From the NCBI RefSeq assembly GCF_000746845.1, contig NZ_KN050846.1, positions 1,185,394-1,249,393 of the forward strand: 64,000 bases of DNA, written 5' to 3'. The DNA is from Altibacter lentus (GTDB taxonomy: Bacteria; Bacteroidota; Bacteroidia; Flavobacteriales; Flavobacteriaceae). This document shows positions 1-10,163 of the stretch, in pieces. Both the position numbers and the translations under genes were made by a program. The notes beneath the pieces were generated by a model. The model ran no database searches and was not told where the DNA came from. It saw only the letters and a program-made list of their open reading frames with translations. Within the stretch, counting starts at the first letter, position 1. Every line of letters starts with the position of its first letter.

Positions 1-1626
1 CTCGTTCCTTACTATCGATTTCCGTATGATGAACTGGTTTATAACATCTCCGGTGACCTCATAAAAAAAGTCAATGAGGTACCCTTAGATGAAGTACGCC
101 CCAAAGGATTCATGGCTACCCGTACCGGAAAGCGAAATATGAGCTGGCGGGCAGACAAACCGGCCACGCTGTATTGGGTGGAAGCTATGGACGGCGGAGA
201 TCCTGAAACGTCCGTACCCTATAGAGATGTTGTATATGAAGTGGCAGAACCATTTACCGGAAAAGGACGTGAGATCTTTAAGACCATAAATCGTTTTTCC
301 GGTATTTCATGGGGAGATGATGAGACTGCCGTGGGTTATGATTATTGGTGGAACGACCGTAATACCAAAACTTATTTGTTCAATCCATCGAATGCGGCAT
401 CTACACCTGTGATCATTTCCGATCGAAATTATCAGGATCAATACAGCGATCCGGGTAATTTTGTCATGAAACAAAATGAATATAACCGCGATGTCTTGGA
501 GATCATAGACGGTGAAGCATTTTTAATTGGCGAAGGATTTTCTGAAAAAGGTCAGTTTCCGTTTGTGGATGCGTTCGATCTAAAGACTCAAGAAACCAAG
601 CGATTGTACCAATCTCCTTATACCGATAAAAAAGAATCCCTTCGCGCTGCTGTGGACATGAAAAAAGGCAAATTGTTGGTGCGTATAGAATCCCCAAATG
701 AATATCCTAACTATTATTTCAGAAACATTTATAAGAAAAATAGTTTGACGCCTGTTACAGATTTTGAAAACCCTTATAAAAGTTTGGCTAACGTACACAA
801 AGAAGTGATTACGTACAAACGTGATGATGGTTTGGAGTTGGAAGGGACCCTATATCTCCCCGTTGGATACGACACAAGTAAAAAAGAAAAGAAACCGATG
901 ATCTTGTGGGCGTACCCCAGAGAGTTCAAAGACAAGAGCAGTGCTTCACAAAATACTACCAACCCCAATGAATTTATTTATCCGTATTACGGAAGTCCCA
1001 TCTATTGGGTAACCCGAGGCTATGTGGTTCTGGACGATGCCGCCTTCCCTATTGTGGGAGAAGGTGAGGAAGAACCTAACGATTCGTTCAGGGAGCAATT
1101 GGTGGGGAATGCAAAAGCTGCTATCGATGCCGTGGATGCTATGGGGTATATCGATCGTGAGCGTGTGGGTGTGGGCGGACATAGCTACGGAGCCTTTATG
1201 GTGGCCAATTTATTGAGCCATAGCGATCTGTTTGCTGCCGGCATCGCCCGAAGTGGTGCTTACAACCGTACATTGACTCCCTTCGGATTTCAGAGCGAGG
1301 AGCGAAGTTATTGGGATTCTCCGGAAACTTATTATAATATGTCTCCCTTTATGCATGCCGATAAAATGAAAACTCCATTACTCCTTATACATGGGGAAGC
1401 CGATAATAATTCGGGAACGTACCCACTACAAAGCGAACGCTATTTCAACGCCCTAAAAGGCCTGGGAGCCCCCGCTCGATTAGTGATGCTACCTAAAGAA
1501 AGCCATGGATATAGAGCCAAAGAAAGCATCCTTCATTTGCTTTGGGAACAGGACACGTGGTTAGAAACCTATGTAAAGAATCGTGATAAGAATGATTTGC
1601 AGGTTTCGGAAGAGATCAAGAAATAA
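1..1626 (+). CDS. S9 family serine peptidase (prolyl oligopeptidase / glutamyl endopeptidase-like), 5' truncated by window edge
   Basis: The reading frame is open from base 1, so the start lies outside the window; the ATG at 112 is internal. The visible 541 codons cover the end of the beta-propeller and the complete C-terminal alpha/beta-hydrolase domain. The nucleophile motif GHSYG has its Ser codon at 1183-1185. The acid is probably the Asp in GEADNN (about 1390-1410) and the base is the His in ESHGYR (about 1500). The sequence resembles the S9D glutamyl endopeptidase-like branch common in Bacteroidota, where such enzymes are usually exported and degrade peptides. No sorting domain is present at the C-terminus. 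A strong hairpin terminator follows directly after the stop. Family assignment is firm; substrate specificity is inferred. Confidence 0.9.
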   Translation, partial: LVPYYRFPYDELVYNISGDLIKKVNEVPLDEVRPKGFMATRTGKRNMSWRADKPATLYWVEAMDGGDPETSVPYRDVVYEVAEPFTGKGREIFKTINRFSGISWGDDETAVGYDYWWNDRNTKTYLFNPSNAASTPVIISDRNYQDQYSDPGNFVMKQNEYNRDVLEIIDGEAFLIGEGFSEKGQFPFVDAFDLKTQETKRLYQSPYTDKKESLRAAVDMKKGKLLVRIESPNEYPNYYFRNIYKKNSLTPVTDFENPYKSLANVHKEVITYKRDDGLELEGTLYLPVGYDTSKKEKKPMILWAYPREFKDKSSASQNTTNPNEFIYPYYGSPIYWVTRGYVVLDDAAFPIVGEGEEEPNDSFREQLVGNAKAAIDAVDAMGYIDRERVGVGGHSYGAFMVANLLSHSDLFAAGIARSGAYNRTLTPFGFQSEERSYWDSPETYYNMSPFMHADKMKTPLLLIHGEADNNSGTYPLQSERYFNALKGLGAPARLVMLPKESHGYRAKESILHLLWEQDTWLETYVKNRDKNDLQVSEEIKK

Positions 1627-1627
1627 A

Positions 1628-1651
1628 AAGGGGAGCGTAAACGCTCCCCTT
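1628..1651 (+). terminator. Rho-independent terminator of the S9 peptidase gene
   Basis: Two 10-bp arms, 1628-1637 and 1642-1651, are perfect inverted repeats (AAGGGGAGCG / CGCTCCCCTT) around a TAAA loop and begin one base after the stop codon. The following sequence is only moderately T-rich. The rest of the gap to 1793 is AT-rich and shows nothing else recognisable. Confidence 0.8.
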
Positions 1652-1793
1652 CTCTAACAACCTAACCAATAAAATAATAGACACAATTTACTTTTTCATA
1701 GCTAATTCTATTATCCCACGATTTATACTGTAAATATACAAATTCTGTTTAATATTTAATCTGTTTAATTAAACAAATTGCGTTAAATTTTTC

Positions 1794-3101
1794 TTAAATA
1801 AATGATCTGTAATTATTTACTTGGATATTCGCGCCCAGATCATGCAATAAATTATACAGACCGAAAAAAGTTCGATTGATATATAAGAAATGCTTCGATC
1901 CACGATTCCCGTTCATCTTTCGCAAGCTCGTATCTTTTGCGTATTTATCGCTAAGTCGTGCGATCCTTCCGAAAAATTCGGTATCTGAAAAATCGAAATG
2001 CTCCCCGTGAAACGGCAACGTGAAGAGACTCAGTAATTCGTGAAACAATTCAGAAAAGAACCGTATCTCTTCCGGTGAATCGGATTCCTTCAGTATCTCC
2101 AATTGATACATCTTTTGAAGAAAGATCTCGGGATTATTGATATTCTCCGGTTTTGCCAGTTCAAAATAAGGAACGTAGAACGATTCGGGCACTTGTTTAA
2201 TACAACCAAAATCGATGGCGATCAATGTATCGTTGGCATCCACTAAGAAATTCCCCGGATGCGGATCGGCATGTACCTTTTTAAGAACGTGCATCTGGAA
2301 CATATAAAAATCCCACAGCGCTTGACCCACCTTGTTTGCGACATCTTTTTGATTGTTGCGTTTCGTAAATTCCGACAGGTGCTCCCCATGCATCCAGTCC
2401 ATAGTAATGATACGTTCTCCGGACATCTCTTCGTAATAAATGGGGAATGTTAGGTTAGGGATAGCAGCACAGGCTTGGGTGATCTCTTTGCTTTGTTGCA
2501 CTTCCAAAAGATAATCGGTCTCCTCTAATAGCTTTCCTTCAATTTCTTTAAAGTATTTTTCAGAATCCTTGCCCTTTAAATTGAACATCTTTATCGCAAC
2601 CGGCTTTACTAGGGCAAGATCACTGCTTATACTGTCGGCTACCCCGGGGTATTGGATCTTAACAGCAAGATGCTTCCCGTTCTTGGTGGCTTTATGCACC
2701 TGTCCAATACTGGCTGCAGCGACAGAAACCGCATCGAAACTATCGTACAAGGTTTCCGGAGCGGCACCAAAATAAGACATGAATGTTTTTCGAACCAGAG
2801 GAGCCGATAACGGTGGAACTTGAAACTGCGCCAGAGAGAATTTTTCAACATACGCCTTAGGCATGATGTTTTTTTCCATGCTGAGCATTTGTGCCACTTT
2901 AAGGGCACTACCCTTCAAACTTTTAAGTCCGTCGTAGATATCTTCGGCATTGCTCTCATTGAGCTTATCTCGGTTTAGTTCGGGGTTGATAATCTTTTCA
3001 CCGTAATATTTTAAGTAGTTCCCTCCTACTTTTACGCCGGTGGTAACAAGCTTAGAAGCTCGTTGGATCTTGTTGGTAGGGATGGTGTCTATTGTCTTCA
3101 T
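1794..3101 (-). CDS. ABC1/AarF/UbiB-like atypical protein kinase
   Basis: A 435-residue protein of the ABC1 (AarF/UbiB/COQ8) family. It shows the family's alanine-rich nucleotide loop (AAASIGQVHKA), the VKIQYPG lysine motif, the catalytic segment HADPHPGNFLV and the metal-binding DFG (AIDFGCIKQ). Members act as unusual ATPases or kinases linked to isoprenoid lipid or quinone metabolism; the role here is unknown. The reading frame is open further upstream, but the ATG at 3099-3101 is preferred because it begins one base after the TetR stop codon, an arrangement typical of translational coupling. It is therefore the second gene of a TetR-ABC1 operon, a pairing that I recall from other flavobacteria. 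Confidence 0.9.
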   Translation of the reverse strand: MKTIDTIPTNKIQRASKLVTTGVKVGGNYLKYYGEKIINPELNRDKLNESNAEDIYDGLKSLKGSALKVAQMLSMEKNIMPKAYVEKFSLAQFQVPPLSAPLVRKTFMSYFGAAPETLYDSFDAVSVAAASIGQVHKATKNGKHLAVKIQYPGVADSISSDLALVKPVAIKMFNLKGKDSEKYFKEIEGKLLEETDYLLEVQQSKEITQACAAIPNLTFPIYYEEMSGERIITMDWMHGEHLSEFTKRNNQKDVANKVGQALWDFYMFQMHVLKKVHADPHPGNFLVDANDTLIAIDFGCIKQVPESFYVPYFELAKPENINNPEIFLQKMYQLEILKESDSPEEIRFFSELFHELLSLFTLPFHGEHFDFSDTEFFGRIARLSDKYAKDTSLRKMNGNRGSKHFLYINRTFFGLYNLLHDLGANIQVNNYRSFI

Positions 3102-3102
3102 C

Positions 3103-3765
3103 TTAGGCCATTCGTTCTTTCCACAAAAATTTCCCGAAATCGATGACACTTTCTAAAGGTGTAGTATCGAAAACATCGAAAATGGCCCTAACAGATTTCT
3201 CGATCACAATATCGGTTTTTTCAAACTTTGGAGAGTTATCGTCCATCCAGTACTTCATAAGAAACAGGGTTTGTATCCAAGCTCCTTCAGAAAATACAGT
3301 AACCGAATTCTTTAAGATCTTAAGTTGTTTTTCGTCGTTCTTTTCAGTAATAAGTCCGGCCGCAAAACCTTTTATTCGTGTACGCAATCCCTTTAACTGC
3401 GACAATTGTTTCATCATGTCTTTTTGTTCTTTTAGCGTGAAAAGAACATAGCTTCTGTTGGCGGTCAATACTTCAAAGAAGGTAAAGAAGAAGGTGAGCA
3501 TCTTGTCCTGATTCGACAAGGTGTCGTAGTCCTTACTCTTTTCTATTAATGTTATGGAATGGTGAAAAAAACGATCCCATATTTTTTTCTGAAGCCCTTC
3601 AAACGAACCGTAGAATGCATAGAATTCTTCTTCTGTAAAATTGTTTTGTTTACAGAACTTATAAACGCTCTTTGGCTCGGTCTCATTGAGTAGCACCATA
3701 TCCATATAGGCCGCTATGATCTTCTCTTCGGAAGCTTTTATCGTTGTTGTTTTTTTTGCTGTCAT
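3103..3765 (-). CDS. TetR/AcrR-like transcriptional regulator
   Basis: A 220-residue protein with an N-terminal helix-turn-helix of TetR type (residues about 10-55, including SVYKFCKQNNFTEEEFYAFYG) and an all-helical C-terminal ligand/dimer domain. The ATG at 3763-3765 (MTAKKT) is preferred over an upstream in-frame ATG at 3819, because the latter would lie on the predicted -7 box. It is co-transcribed with the ABC1 kinase gene, whose start is one base past its stop. The predicted helix-turn-helix is somewhat diverged, so DNA binding is likely but not certain. No operator was identified. Confidence 0.8.
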   Translation of the reverse strand: MTAKKTTTIKASEEKIIAAYMDMVLLNETEPKSVYKFCKQNNFTEEEFYAFYGSFEGLQKKIWDRFFHHSITLIEKSKDYDTLSNQDKMLTFFFTFFEVLTANRSYVLFTLKEQKDMMKQLSQLKGLRTRIKGFAAGLITEKNDEKQLKILKNSVTVFSEGAWIQTLFLMKYWMDDNSPKFEKTDIVIEKSVRAIFDVFDTTPLESVIDFGKFLWKERMA

Positions 3766-3816
3766 ATTAATAGATGTATCGCAGACGGGCTGAAAATTGC
3801 CCCCGGTTGCACAGTA

Positions 3817-3824
3817 CAAAGATA
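3817..3824 (-). promoter_or_regulatory. -7 promoter box of the TetR-ABC1 operon
   Basis: On the minus strand this reads TATCTTTG, a perfect match to the Bacteroidota TAnnTTTG -7 consensus, about 50 bp upstream of the chosen TetR start. The divergent htpG gene starts at 3969. I found no exact consensus box for htpG in the remaining 140 bp; TTTATTTG near 3920 has one mismatch. Confidence 0.6.
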
Positions 3825-3968
3825 CTTAATGTTTAAGTTTTAATTAATATTGTTAAACAAAATGTTCTGTTAAAGTTTCAGGGGTGTGACAAGGTGGCAG
3901 GGAGACCTGTATTGGTATTTTATTTGACTAACAGTTGTTGGCTATAAACATTTTAAAAAAGAACATAT

Positions 3969-5855
3969 ATGAGTAAAGGAACGATTAACGTAGCGGTAGA
4001 AAACATTTTCCCGCTCATTAAAAAGTTTTTATACAGTGACCATGAAATATTCCTTCGGGAATTGATTTCCAACGCTACAGATGCAACGCTTAAACTGAAG
4101 CATCTCACCGGTATCGGTGAGGCCGATGTGGAGTACGGTAACCCTAAGATTGAAGTGAAGATCGACAAAGAAAAGAAACAACTTCACATCATTGACGAAG
4201 GAATTGGGATGACCCAAGAGGAGGTTGAAAAATACATCAACGAGATCGCTTTTTCGGGGGCGGAAGAATTCTTGGAAAAATACAAAGATAAGAACGGGGA
4301 AGATGCCGGTATCATTGGACATTTCGGACTCGGTTTTTATTCAGCTTTCATGGTGGCCGGCAAAGTAGAGATCATCACCAAAAGTTATAAGGACGAACCT
4401 GCGGTGCATTGGACCTGCGATGGCTCTCCCGAATATTCGATCACCAAATCGAAGAAGAAAGAACGGGGAACAGAGATCATCCTTCACATTGCCGAGGATT
4501 CTACCGAATTTCTGGAAGAATCCCGCATTCGCGAGCTGTTGGTGAAGTACAATAAATTCATGCCAATCCCAATTAAATTTGGAACCAAGACCGAAACCTT
4601 GCCCAAGCCTGAGGGCGCTAAAGAGGAAGACAAGGCCCCTACCCGGGAAGTGGATAATATCATCAACAATCCTAATCCGGCGTGGACCAAACAACCTACC
4701 GATCTGGAAGCAGAGGATTACAAAAAGTTTTATCGCGAACTATATCCTATGCAGTTCGAAGAACCGTTGTTCAACATTCATTTAAATGTGGATTACCCGT
4801 TCCATCTTACCGGGATCTTGTATTTCCCGAAAATGACCAACGACATGAGCATTCAGAAGGATAAGATCCAACTGTATCAGAATCAGGTGTTCGTGACCGA
4901 CAACGTAGAAGGCATCGTTCCGGAATTTTTAACGATGCTCCGTGGTGTCATCGACAGTCCGGACATTCCGTTGAACGTTTCTAGAAGCTATTTACAGGCA
5001 GATGGAGCTGTGAAGAAGATCTCCAGCTATATTACCCGTAAAGTGGCCGATAAACTAAAGAGTTTGTTCAATACAGATCGTGCGGATTTCGAAAAGAAAT
5101 GGAACGATATTAAGATCGTGATCGAGTACGGAATGCTAACCGAAGAAAAATTCTTCGAAAAGGCGCAGGAATTTGCACTTTATCCTACGGTAGACGGGAA
5201 ACACTATACCTTGGCAGAATTAAAAGAGAAGATCAAGGATGCCCAAACGGATAAGGATGAAAACCTAGTGGTGCTCTACGCTTCCAAGGAAGAAGAGCAG
5301 CACAGTTATATTGAAGCAGCGAAAGAACGAGGGTACGAAGTATTATTGCTCGATTCGCCTATTGTGTCGCATTTGCTTCAGAAGATGGAATCGTCTAATG
5401 AGAAGTTGACATTTGTACGCGTGGACAGTGACCACGTAGACAACCTCATCAAAAAAGACGAGGATGCGATCTCAAAGCTTTCCGAAGAAGAAAAAGAAAC
5501 GCTCAAGGAATTCTTGACTGCGACGATTCCTTCGGAAAAATTTTCAGTACAATTGGAAGCGATGGACAGCAAGGCCAATCCTTTTATCATCACCGAACCG
5601 GAGTTCATGCGACGTATGAAAGAAATGCAACAAACCGGCGGCGGAATGTTTGGGATGGGAACTATGCCGGACATGTACAACCTTGTTGTAAATACCAATC
5701 ATGAGTTGGTGGTGGAGATTCTCAACACCAAGACCCAAAAGAAAAAGGAACGATTGGTAAAACAAGCCTTGGACCTGGCAAAGTTGAGCAAGAACCTTTT
5801 AAAAGGAGAAGAAATGACCGCCTTTATTAAGCGCAGTTATGAAATGATAAAATAA
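3969..5855 (+). CDS. htpG: Molecular chaperone HtpG (bacterial Hsp90)
   Basis: A full-length 628-residue Hsp90. The N-terminal GHKL ATPase shows the Mg-binding Asn in ELISNATDA, the adenine-contacting DEGIGMT motif and the lid/glycine motif GHFGLGFYSAF. The middle domain carries the catalytic-loop Arg region (NVSRSYLQAD), followed by the C-terminal dimerisation domain. As in other bacterial HtpG proteins there is no charged linker or MEEVD tail. It folds client proteins in the cytoplasm under stress. The start is preceded by an A-rich tract (AAAAAAGAACATAT), typical for this phylum. It is monocistronic, with its own terminator. Confidence 0.97.
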   Translation: MSKGTINVAVENIFPLIKKFLYSDHEIFLRELISNATDATLKLKHLTGIGEADVEYGNPKIEVKIDKEKKQLHIIDEGIGMTQEEVEKYINEIAFSGAEEFLEKYKDKNGEDAGIIGHFGLGFYSAFMVAGKVEIITKSYKDEPAVHWTCDGSPEYSITKSKKKERGTEIILHIAEDSTEFLEESRIRELLVKYNKFMPIPIKFGTKTETLPKPEGAKEEDKAPTREVDNIINNPNPAWTKQPTDLEAEDYKKFYRELYPMQFEEPLFNIHLNVDYPFHLTGILYFPKMTNDMSIQKDKIQLYQNQVFVTDNVEGIVPEFLTMLRGVIDSPDIPLNVSRSYLQADGAVKKISSYITRKVADKLKSLFNTDRADFEKKWNDIKIVIEYGMLTEEKFFEKAQEFALYPTVDGKHYTLAELKEKIKDAQTDKDENLVVLYASKEEEQHSYIEAAKERGYEVLLLDSPIVSHLLQKMESSNEKLTFVRVDSDHVDNLIKKDEDAISKLSEEEKETLKEFLTATIPSEKFSVQLEAMDSKANPFIITEPEFMRRMKEMQQTGGGMFGMGTMPDMYNLVVNTNHELVVEILNTKTQKKKERLVKQALDLAKLSKNLLKGEEMTAFIKRSYEMIK

Positions 5856-5871
5856 ATTTTTCTGAATCTAT

Positions 5872-5904
5872 AAAAAAACCGCTCCGTAAATGAGCGGTTT
5901 TTTT
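5872..5904 (+). terminator. Rho-independent terminator of htpG
   Basis: Arms CCGCTC (5879-5884) and GAGCGG (5892-5897) are extended by a seven-A run on the 5' side and a seven-T run on the 3' side, giving a strong bidirectional-looking terminator 16 bases past the stop codon. Confidence 0.85.
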
Positions 5905-6044
5905 ATGCCCTCATTCGAACAAATTTTGTAAGATTTTACGGCGACTTACCGTTTAACCATTTTTTGTTCCGTTGGTCTAATAAAGTGGCAAAAGCCTAAT
6001 AATTAGCATATTTTTAAGATACTAACTCTAAATATGTTAATATT

Positions 6045-9000
6045 ATGAAAAGAATTACTATGTTTTTAATGGCACTGTTTGTCACGTGTTTTACGTGGCA
6101 GATGGGTGCGCAACAATTTTCGTCGCTTTCGGATGCGTATGAGTCAGGGTTGACTCCTACTCCGAAAAACACAACTGAAACCTCAAGCTACTCAATAGTT
6201 ACTGAGACACCTGTGAAAGCTATCACAAGTACGTTTAGTGATAGAGCAAGCTTTCAAGGGGCATGTAACGTTAATCTCACCTTGGAAGATTTTGCAGGTG
6301 GACCCGGCGGTATTTCGGGATGCGGTGATGTTCTTAGCGATGCCGGAGGACCTTGCTATGCTCCCGGAGAGATACAGTCCGGATTCAATATCACAAGTGA
6401 CGGAGCAGCCGCTTCGAGCCCTAGGGTGTATTATGCCGAAGCAGGCTCCGGATTTGGCAATGATGTTGATGTGGTAGGGGCAAACTTTTTCGGGGATACC
6501 TTTGTCATGAATTTTACAAGCAACGTCAATGCCTTTGGTTTTGACGTCGTTTCTCTTGCAGGTGGCACGTCTGTCGATATTAGCGTTTATGGAGCTAGTG
6601 GATTATTGGCTACGTATACCATAAGTCCTTTAGATAACGCGACTTCCTTTTTTGGATTAATTGCAGATGAAGTAATAACCAGTGTTGAGATATTTGATGC
6701 TGCGGGTGGAGCTGAAGGCATTGGGATGCTTGAGTTTGGGTTCAATAATGCCCCTACCATCGCATGCCCACCTAATGCTATGGCCAATACCGATCCCGGT
6801 GTGTGTGGTGCCGTTGTGAATTTCACAGATGCCGTGGCAATTGATGCCGAAGACGGTCCTGTTCCGGTAATGCAAACCATGGGTCCTGCCAGTGGGAGTG
6901 TGTTCCCCGTAGGAGATACCATTGTGGAATTTACGGCTACAGACGGATGTGGTAATTCTTCTACCTGTCAGTTTATAGTAACAGTGGTAGACAATGAGGT
7001 GCCGACCATCGCTTGTGCGCCGGACGTTACACAAACCAACGATGCCGGCATGTGTGGGGCCAACGTTACCGTTACGCCACCAACGCCTATGGATAACTGT
7101 CCAACTGCATTAGCTCCTGTAATAGCCGGTCCTGTTACGCAATTTTTGGGAACTTCCGGTTTATTAGATACGCCTTCAACCGTTACCGGTCTAAGTAATT
7201 CAGTTGGTGGAGATGTTAGTATAACTGCCGACTATGACGGGGACTGGAATTCTACCGTTGAGGATTTTGAACTTCTTGGTCCAGATGGATCTACCATTTT
7301 CTTCAACGATGCCCAAGGCGGCCTAGATTGTGTTTTACAATCAGATACTTTTACAGTAGCAGAAGCCACCTGGAACGGATGGATTACAACCTATGGTAAT
7401 GATCTTACTTTTACTCTGTTGGCAGATTCTTCTGTGAATCCTACCACTCTATGTGCTAATAATTTTTACCAGTTAACAATTACTCTAGGACAAGGAGCTA
7501 CCTTAACCAATGACTATAATGGAACAGCCGATGCTTCAGACTTCTATCCTGTTGGGACTACACCAGTAGTTTGGACCTTCACCGATCCAAGTGGAAATTC
7601 TGTATCGTGTACTCAGAATATTACAGTAACCGATGACGAAGCTCCTATGATCGTCTGTGAGGGCGAACCGGGCGTATTCAATGTCACTGAGAACTTTGAC
7701 GGCGCGACTATCCCGGCAGGATGGACAACCGTTATCGTTAACGGTTTACAGGACTGGACCTTTGGTTCAGGAGCCGTACCGGGAACAGCAGACTTCACAA
7801 CCAATGCAGCTATCTTTGATGATGACGCAGCCGGTGGCACAGGTGATAACCATGTGGCCCATTTACTGTCTCCGGTATACGATCTTTCAGCTTCTGTAAC
7901 TGCCGACCTGTCTTTCGATTATGCATTAGGTGACTTTGCAGGTTCCGGATTACTAAGAGCCGAAGTTTGGGACGGTGCTGCATGGCAGCAAGTGTTCTTG
8001 GCTGATGGAATGGATATTCCACCGAGTCCGTCGGGCGTGATCGATGTTTCTGCTTTCGCAAATGCCGATTTCCAGGTTCGTTTTACATACGATGATGAAA
8101 ATTCAGGATGGAACTGGGGTGCCGGTGTGGATAACTTCCAGTTGGATTATGAATCCTCCACTGCACCACCTTTTGATGTAACCTTAGATGCCAACGGAAT
8201 GGCAACCATCGATGCTTCTATGCTCTTGGTAAGTGTTACTGAAAACTGTGGCACCTGGATAGCGACCGTAGGTGGTCCTGCTTCAGCAATGACCGTTACA
8301 GAGTGTGGAAACGCTCCCGAACCAATACCTACAACAGGAACTTCCGGACCTATGAACCCTTCTATTGCTTCTGTAACAGATGCCGGAGTTATAGGAACCG
8401 ATTATACATTAGATAATATCGCAGTAGATATTCAACATACGTGGGCAAGTGACCTAGATGTGACCTTAGTATCACCGGGAGGTACTTCCATCGATGTAAT
8501 GTTGGATCGAGGTGGCAGCACCGGATTGGATACCGCAGCCACACTTATATTTACCGATGCTTCCGGAAACGATGTTACCATGTGGACAGGTGGTGCCCCG
8601 GCAGCAGATTATCAAGCTGAAGGCGGGTTGTTCAATACGGTTTTTGCCGGTGAGTCTATCACAGGCGACTGGACATTGAACATCACCGATGATACAGGTG
8701 GCGATTCAGGAACATTGAACAGCTACTGTATTACATTCGCTCCAATTGTTGACACAACAGTTAGTTTTGACTGTTCACAATTAGGAGAGAACCAAGTGGA
8801 GGTATTTGTTACTGATAACAGCGGGAATTCAACTAGCTGTATCGCTACAGTGAATGTTATCGATGATACCGATCCTGTTCTTATCTGTATGGATGCTACT
8901 ATTGAATTAGGTGCCGATGGAACTGCTGTGGTAGATCCTATGGATCTTCTTGGAGTGGCTCCTAGCACCTTCAATGCTATGGTGATTGGTAGTGACACAG

Positions 9001-10058
9001 GAACTATTGGACCTTCTGAAACTACAGATTTCACCATGACAGTAGCAACAGCCGAAACAGTAAGTTTTGATTGGGATTACACGATCACCGACCTTCCAGG
9101 CTTCGATAGTTTTGGATATTTGGTAAATGGTACGTATACACAGTTGACCGATGACGGCATCGGAAACCAGTCCGGTAGTGCATCAGTAACGCTTGCGCCG
9201 GGAGATGTGTTTGGATTTAGAAGTGTAACCGATGATAACTTTGGCGGTGGTAACGAAACAGTCGTTAGCAACTTTATGCCAGGGTTTACCGGACAATTCG
9301 ATCCGGCCAACTGGACGCTCAACTTATCGCCAGGGTCTAATGGTGACGCCTTCTTCGTGGAAATACCAGGAGGACCGTTATCCTTTGATGCGTGTGGTAT
9401 CACTGTATTGGCAGTGGATGTGACCATGGTAACTTGTGCTGATATCGGAACGCCTATTACGGCTACCGTATTTGCCAGTGATGCCAGTGGAAACATTGCT
9501 TCTTGTACCTCTGTGATTACCGTGGTTGACCAATTGGCACCGGAGATCACTTGTCCTGCAGACCAGACCGTAGATCCGGGAGCAGACAACTTGTTCTATA
9601 CTGTACCGGATTACTTCGCTACAGGTGAAGCCACTGCAACAGACAACTGTACCGATCCTGTAACGATCACCACACAAGACCCGGCAGCCGGCACTCAGTT
9701 GGCCGATGGTGTCTATACCGTGACTCTTACAGCAGAGGATGAATATGGTAACGTAGCTACGTGTACCTTCGAGTTGACTGTTGAGACCGTTCTAGGTGTG
9801 AACGATACATCGTTAGACAATGCAATTGTGATGTATCCAAACCCGGCACGTGATATCTTGACCATCTCCAATACGTCGAATATCGTTCTTGAGAAAGCAA
9901 AGATCTACGACATCAATGGTAAGCGCATCAACACCATCGACCTTCGCGGTATGCAAGGGGAGAAAGTGATCGATGTATCTGCCTTGGCATCCGGAGTGTA
10001 TGTAGTAGAGATCGCAAGTGAGCAAGCAAGTGTTGTAAAACGACTCATTAAAGAGTAA
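6045..10058 (+). CDS. Large secreted protein with HYR, MAM/jelly-roll-like and P-domains and a type A T9SS sorting domain
   Basis: A 1337-residue extracellular protein. It begins with a clear signal peptide (MKRITMFLMALFVTCFTWQ, ending near GAQQ). In order it shows an N-terminal domain of unknown fold (about 60-230), a HYR-type beta domain with Cys pairs (about 235-320), a second Cys-rich segment interrupted by a P-domain-like stretch, a choice-of-anchor/MAM-like region (about 545-710, FNVTENFDGATIPAGW), a clearer proprotein-convertase P-domain-like region (about 780-910), another HYR domain (about 1165-1250), and a C-terminal type A sorting domain (VMYPNPARDILTIS to the end). Such proteins are exported by the T9SS and usually bound to the cell surface. 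There is no catalytic domain, so the function is probably binding or structural. It is monocistronic with its own terminator. Confidence 0.85.
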   Translation: MKRITMFLMALFVTCFTWQMGAQQFSSLSDAYESGLTPTPKNTTETSSYSIVTETPVKAITSTFSDRASFQGACNVNLTLEDFAGGPGGISGCGDVLSDAGGPCYAPGEIQSGFNITSDGAAASSPRVYYAEAGSGFGNDVDVVGANFFGDTFVMNFTSNVNAFGFDVVSLAGGTSVDISVYGASGLLATYTISPLDNATSFFGLIADEVITSVEIFDAAGGAEGIGMLEFGFNNAPTIACPPNAMANTDPGVCGAVVNFTDAVAIDAEDGPVPVMQTMGPASGSVFPVGDTIVEFTATDGCGNSSTCQFIVTVVDNEVPTIACAPDVTQTNDAGMCGANVTVTPPTPMDNCPTALAPVIAGPVTQFLGTSGLLDTPSTVTGLSNSVGGDVSITADYDGDWNSTVEDFELLGPDGSTIFFNDAQGGLDCVLQSDTFTVAEATWNGWITTYGNDLTFTLLADSSVNPTTLCANNFYQLTITLGQGATLTNDYNGTADASDFYPVGTTPVVWTFTDPSGNSVSCTQNITVTDDEAPMIVCEGEPGVFNVTENFDGATIPAGWTTVIVNGLQDWTFGSGAVPGTADFTTNAAIFDDDAAGGTGDNHVAHLLSPVYDLSASVTADLSFDYALGDFAGSGLLRAEVWDGAAWQQVFLADGMDIPPSPSGVIDVSAFANADFQVRFTYDDENSGWNWGAGVDNFQLDYESSTAPPFDVTLDANGMATIDASMLLVSVTENCGTWIATVGGPASAMTVTECGNAPEPIPTTGTSGPMNPSIASVTDAGVIGTDYTLDNIAVDIQHTWASDLDVTLVSPGGTSIDVMLDRGGSTGLDTAATLIFTDASGNDVTMWTGGAPAADYQAEGGLFNTVFAGESITGDWTLNITDDTGGDSGTLNSYCITFAPIVDTTVSFDCSQLGENQVEVFVTDNSGNSTSCIATVNVIDDTDPVLICMDATIELGADGTAVVDPMDLLGVAPSTFNAMVIGSDTGTIGPSETTDFTMTVATAETVSFDWDYTITDLPGFDSFGYLVNGTYTQLTDDGIGNQSGSASVTLAPGDVFGFRSVTDDNFGGGNETVVSNFMPGFTGQFDPANWTLNLSPGSNGDAFFVEIPGGPLSFDACGITVLAVDVTMVTCADIGTPITATVFASDASGNIASCTSVITVVDQLAPEITCPADQTVDPGADNLFYTVPDYFATGEATATDNCTDPVTITTQDPAAGTQLADGVYTVTLTAEDEYGNVATCTFELTVETVLGVNDTSLDNAIVMYPNPARDILTISNTSNIVLEKAKIYDINGKRINTIDLRGMQGEKVIDVSALASGVYVVEIASEQASVVKRLIKE

Positions 10059-10092
10059 GCACTCACAAGCCTATATATTAACCAACCAAATG

Positions 10093-10124
10093 AAAACCCC
10101 TTCTCGAAAGAGAGGGGGTTTTTT
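10093..10124 (+). terminator. Terminator after the HYR/P-domain protein gene
   Basis: AAAACCCC with the adjoining TCTC pairs with GAGA plus GGGGTTTT around a short GAAA-type loop, followed by T residues, 35 bases after the stop codon. Confidence 0.85.
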
Positions 10125-10137
10125 GATTTTAAAACAG

Positions 10138-10145
10138 TACTTTTG
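10138..10145 (+). promoter_or_regulatory. -7 promoter box of the lipoprotein-DoxX-AlkB operon
   Basis: TACTTTTG matches TAnnTTTG exactly and ends 18 bases before the lipoprotein start codon, between the upstream terminator and the gene. The predicted leader is only about a dozen nucleotides. Confidence 0.6.
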
Positions 10146-10163
10146 AGGTAGAAAAAACCTACT

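Noticed and set aside
9077-9589. 170-codon minus-strand frame inside the HYR/P-domain gene
   Set aside because: Antisense of a repetitive beta-domain gene; low-complexity product with no family features.
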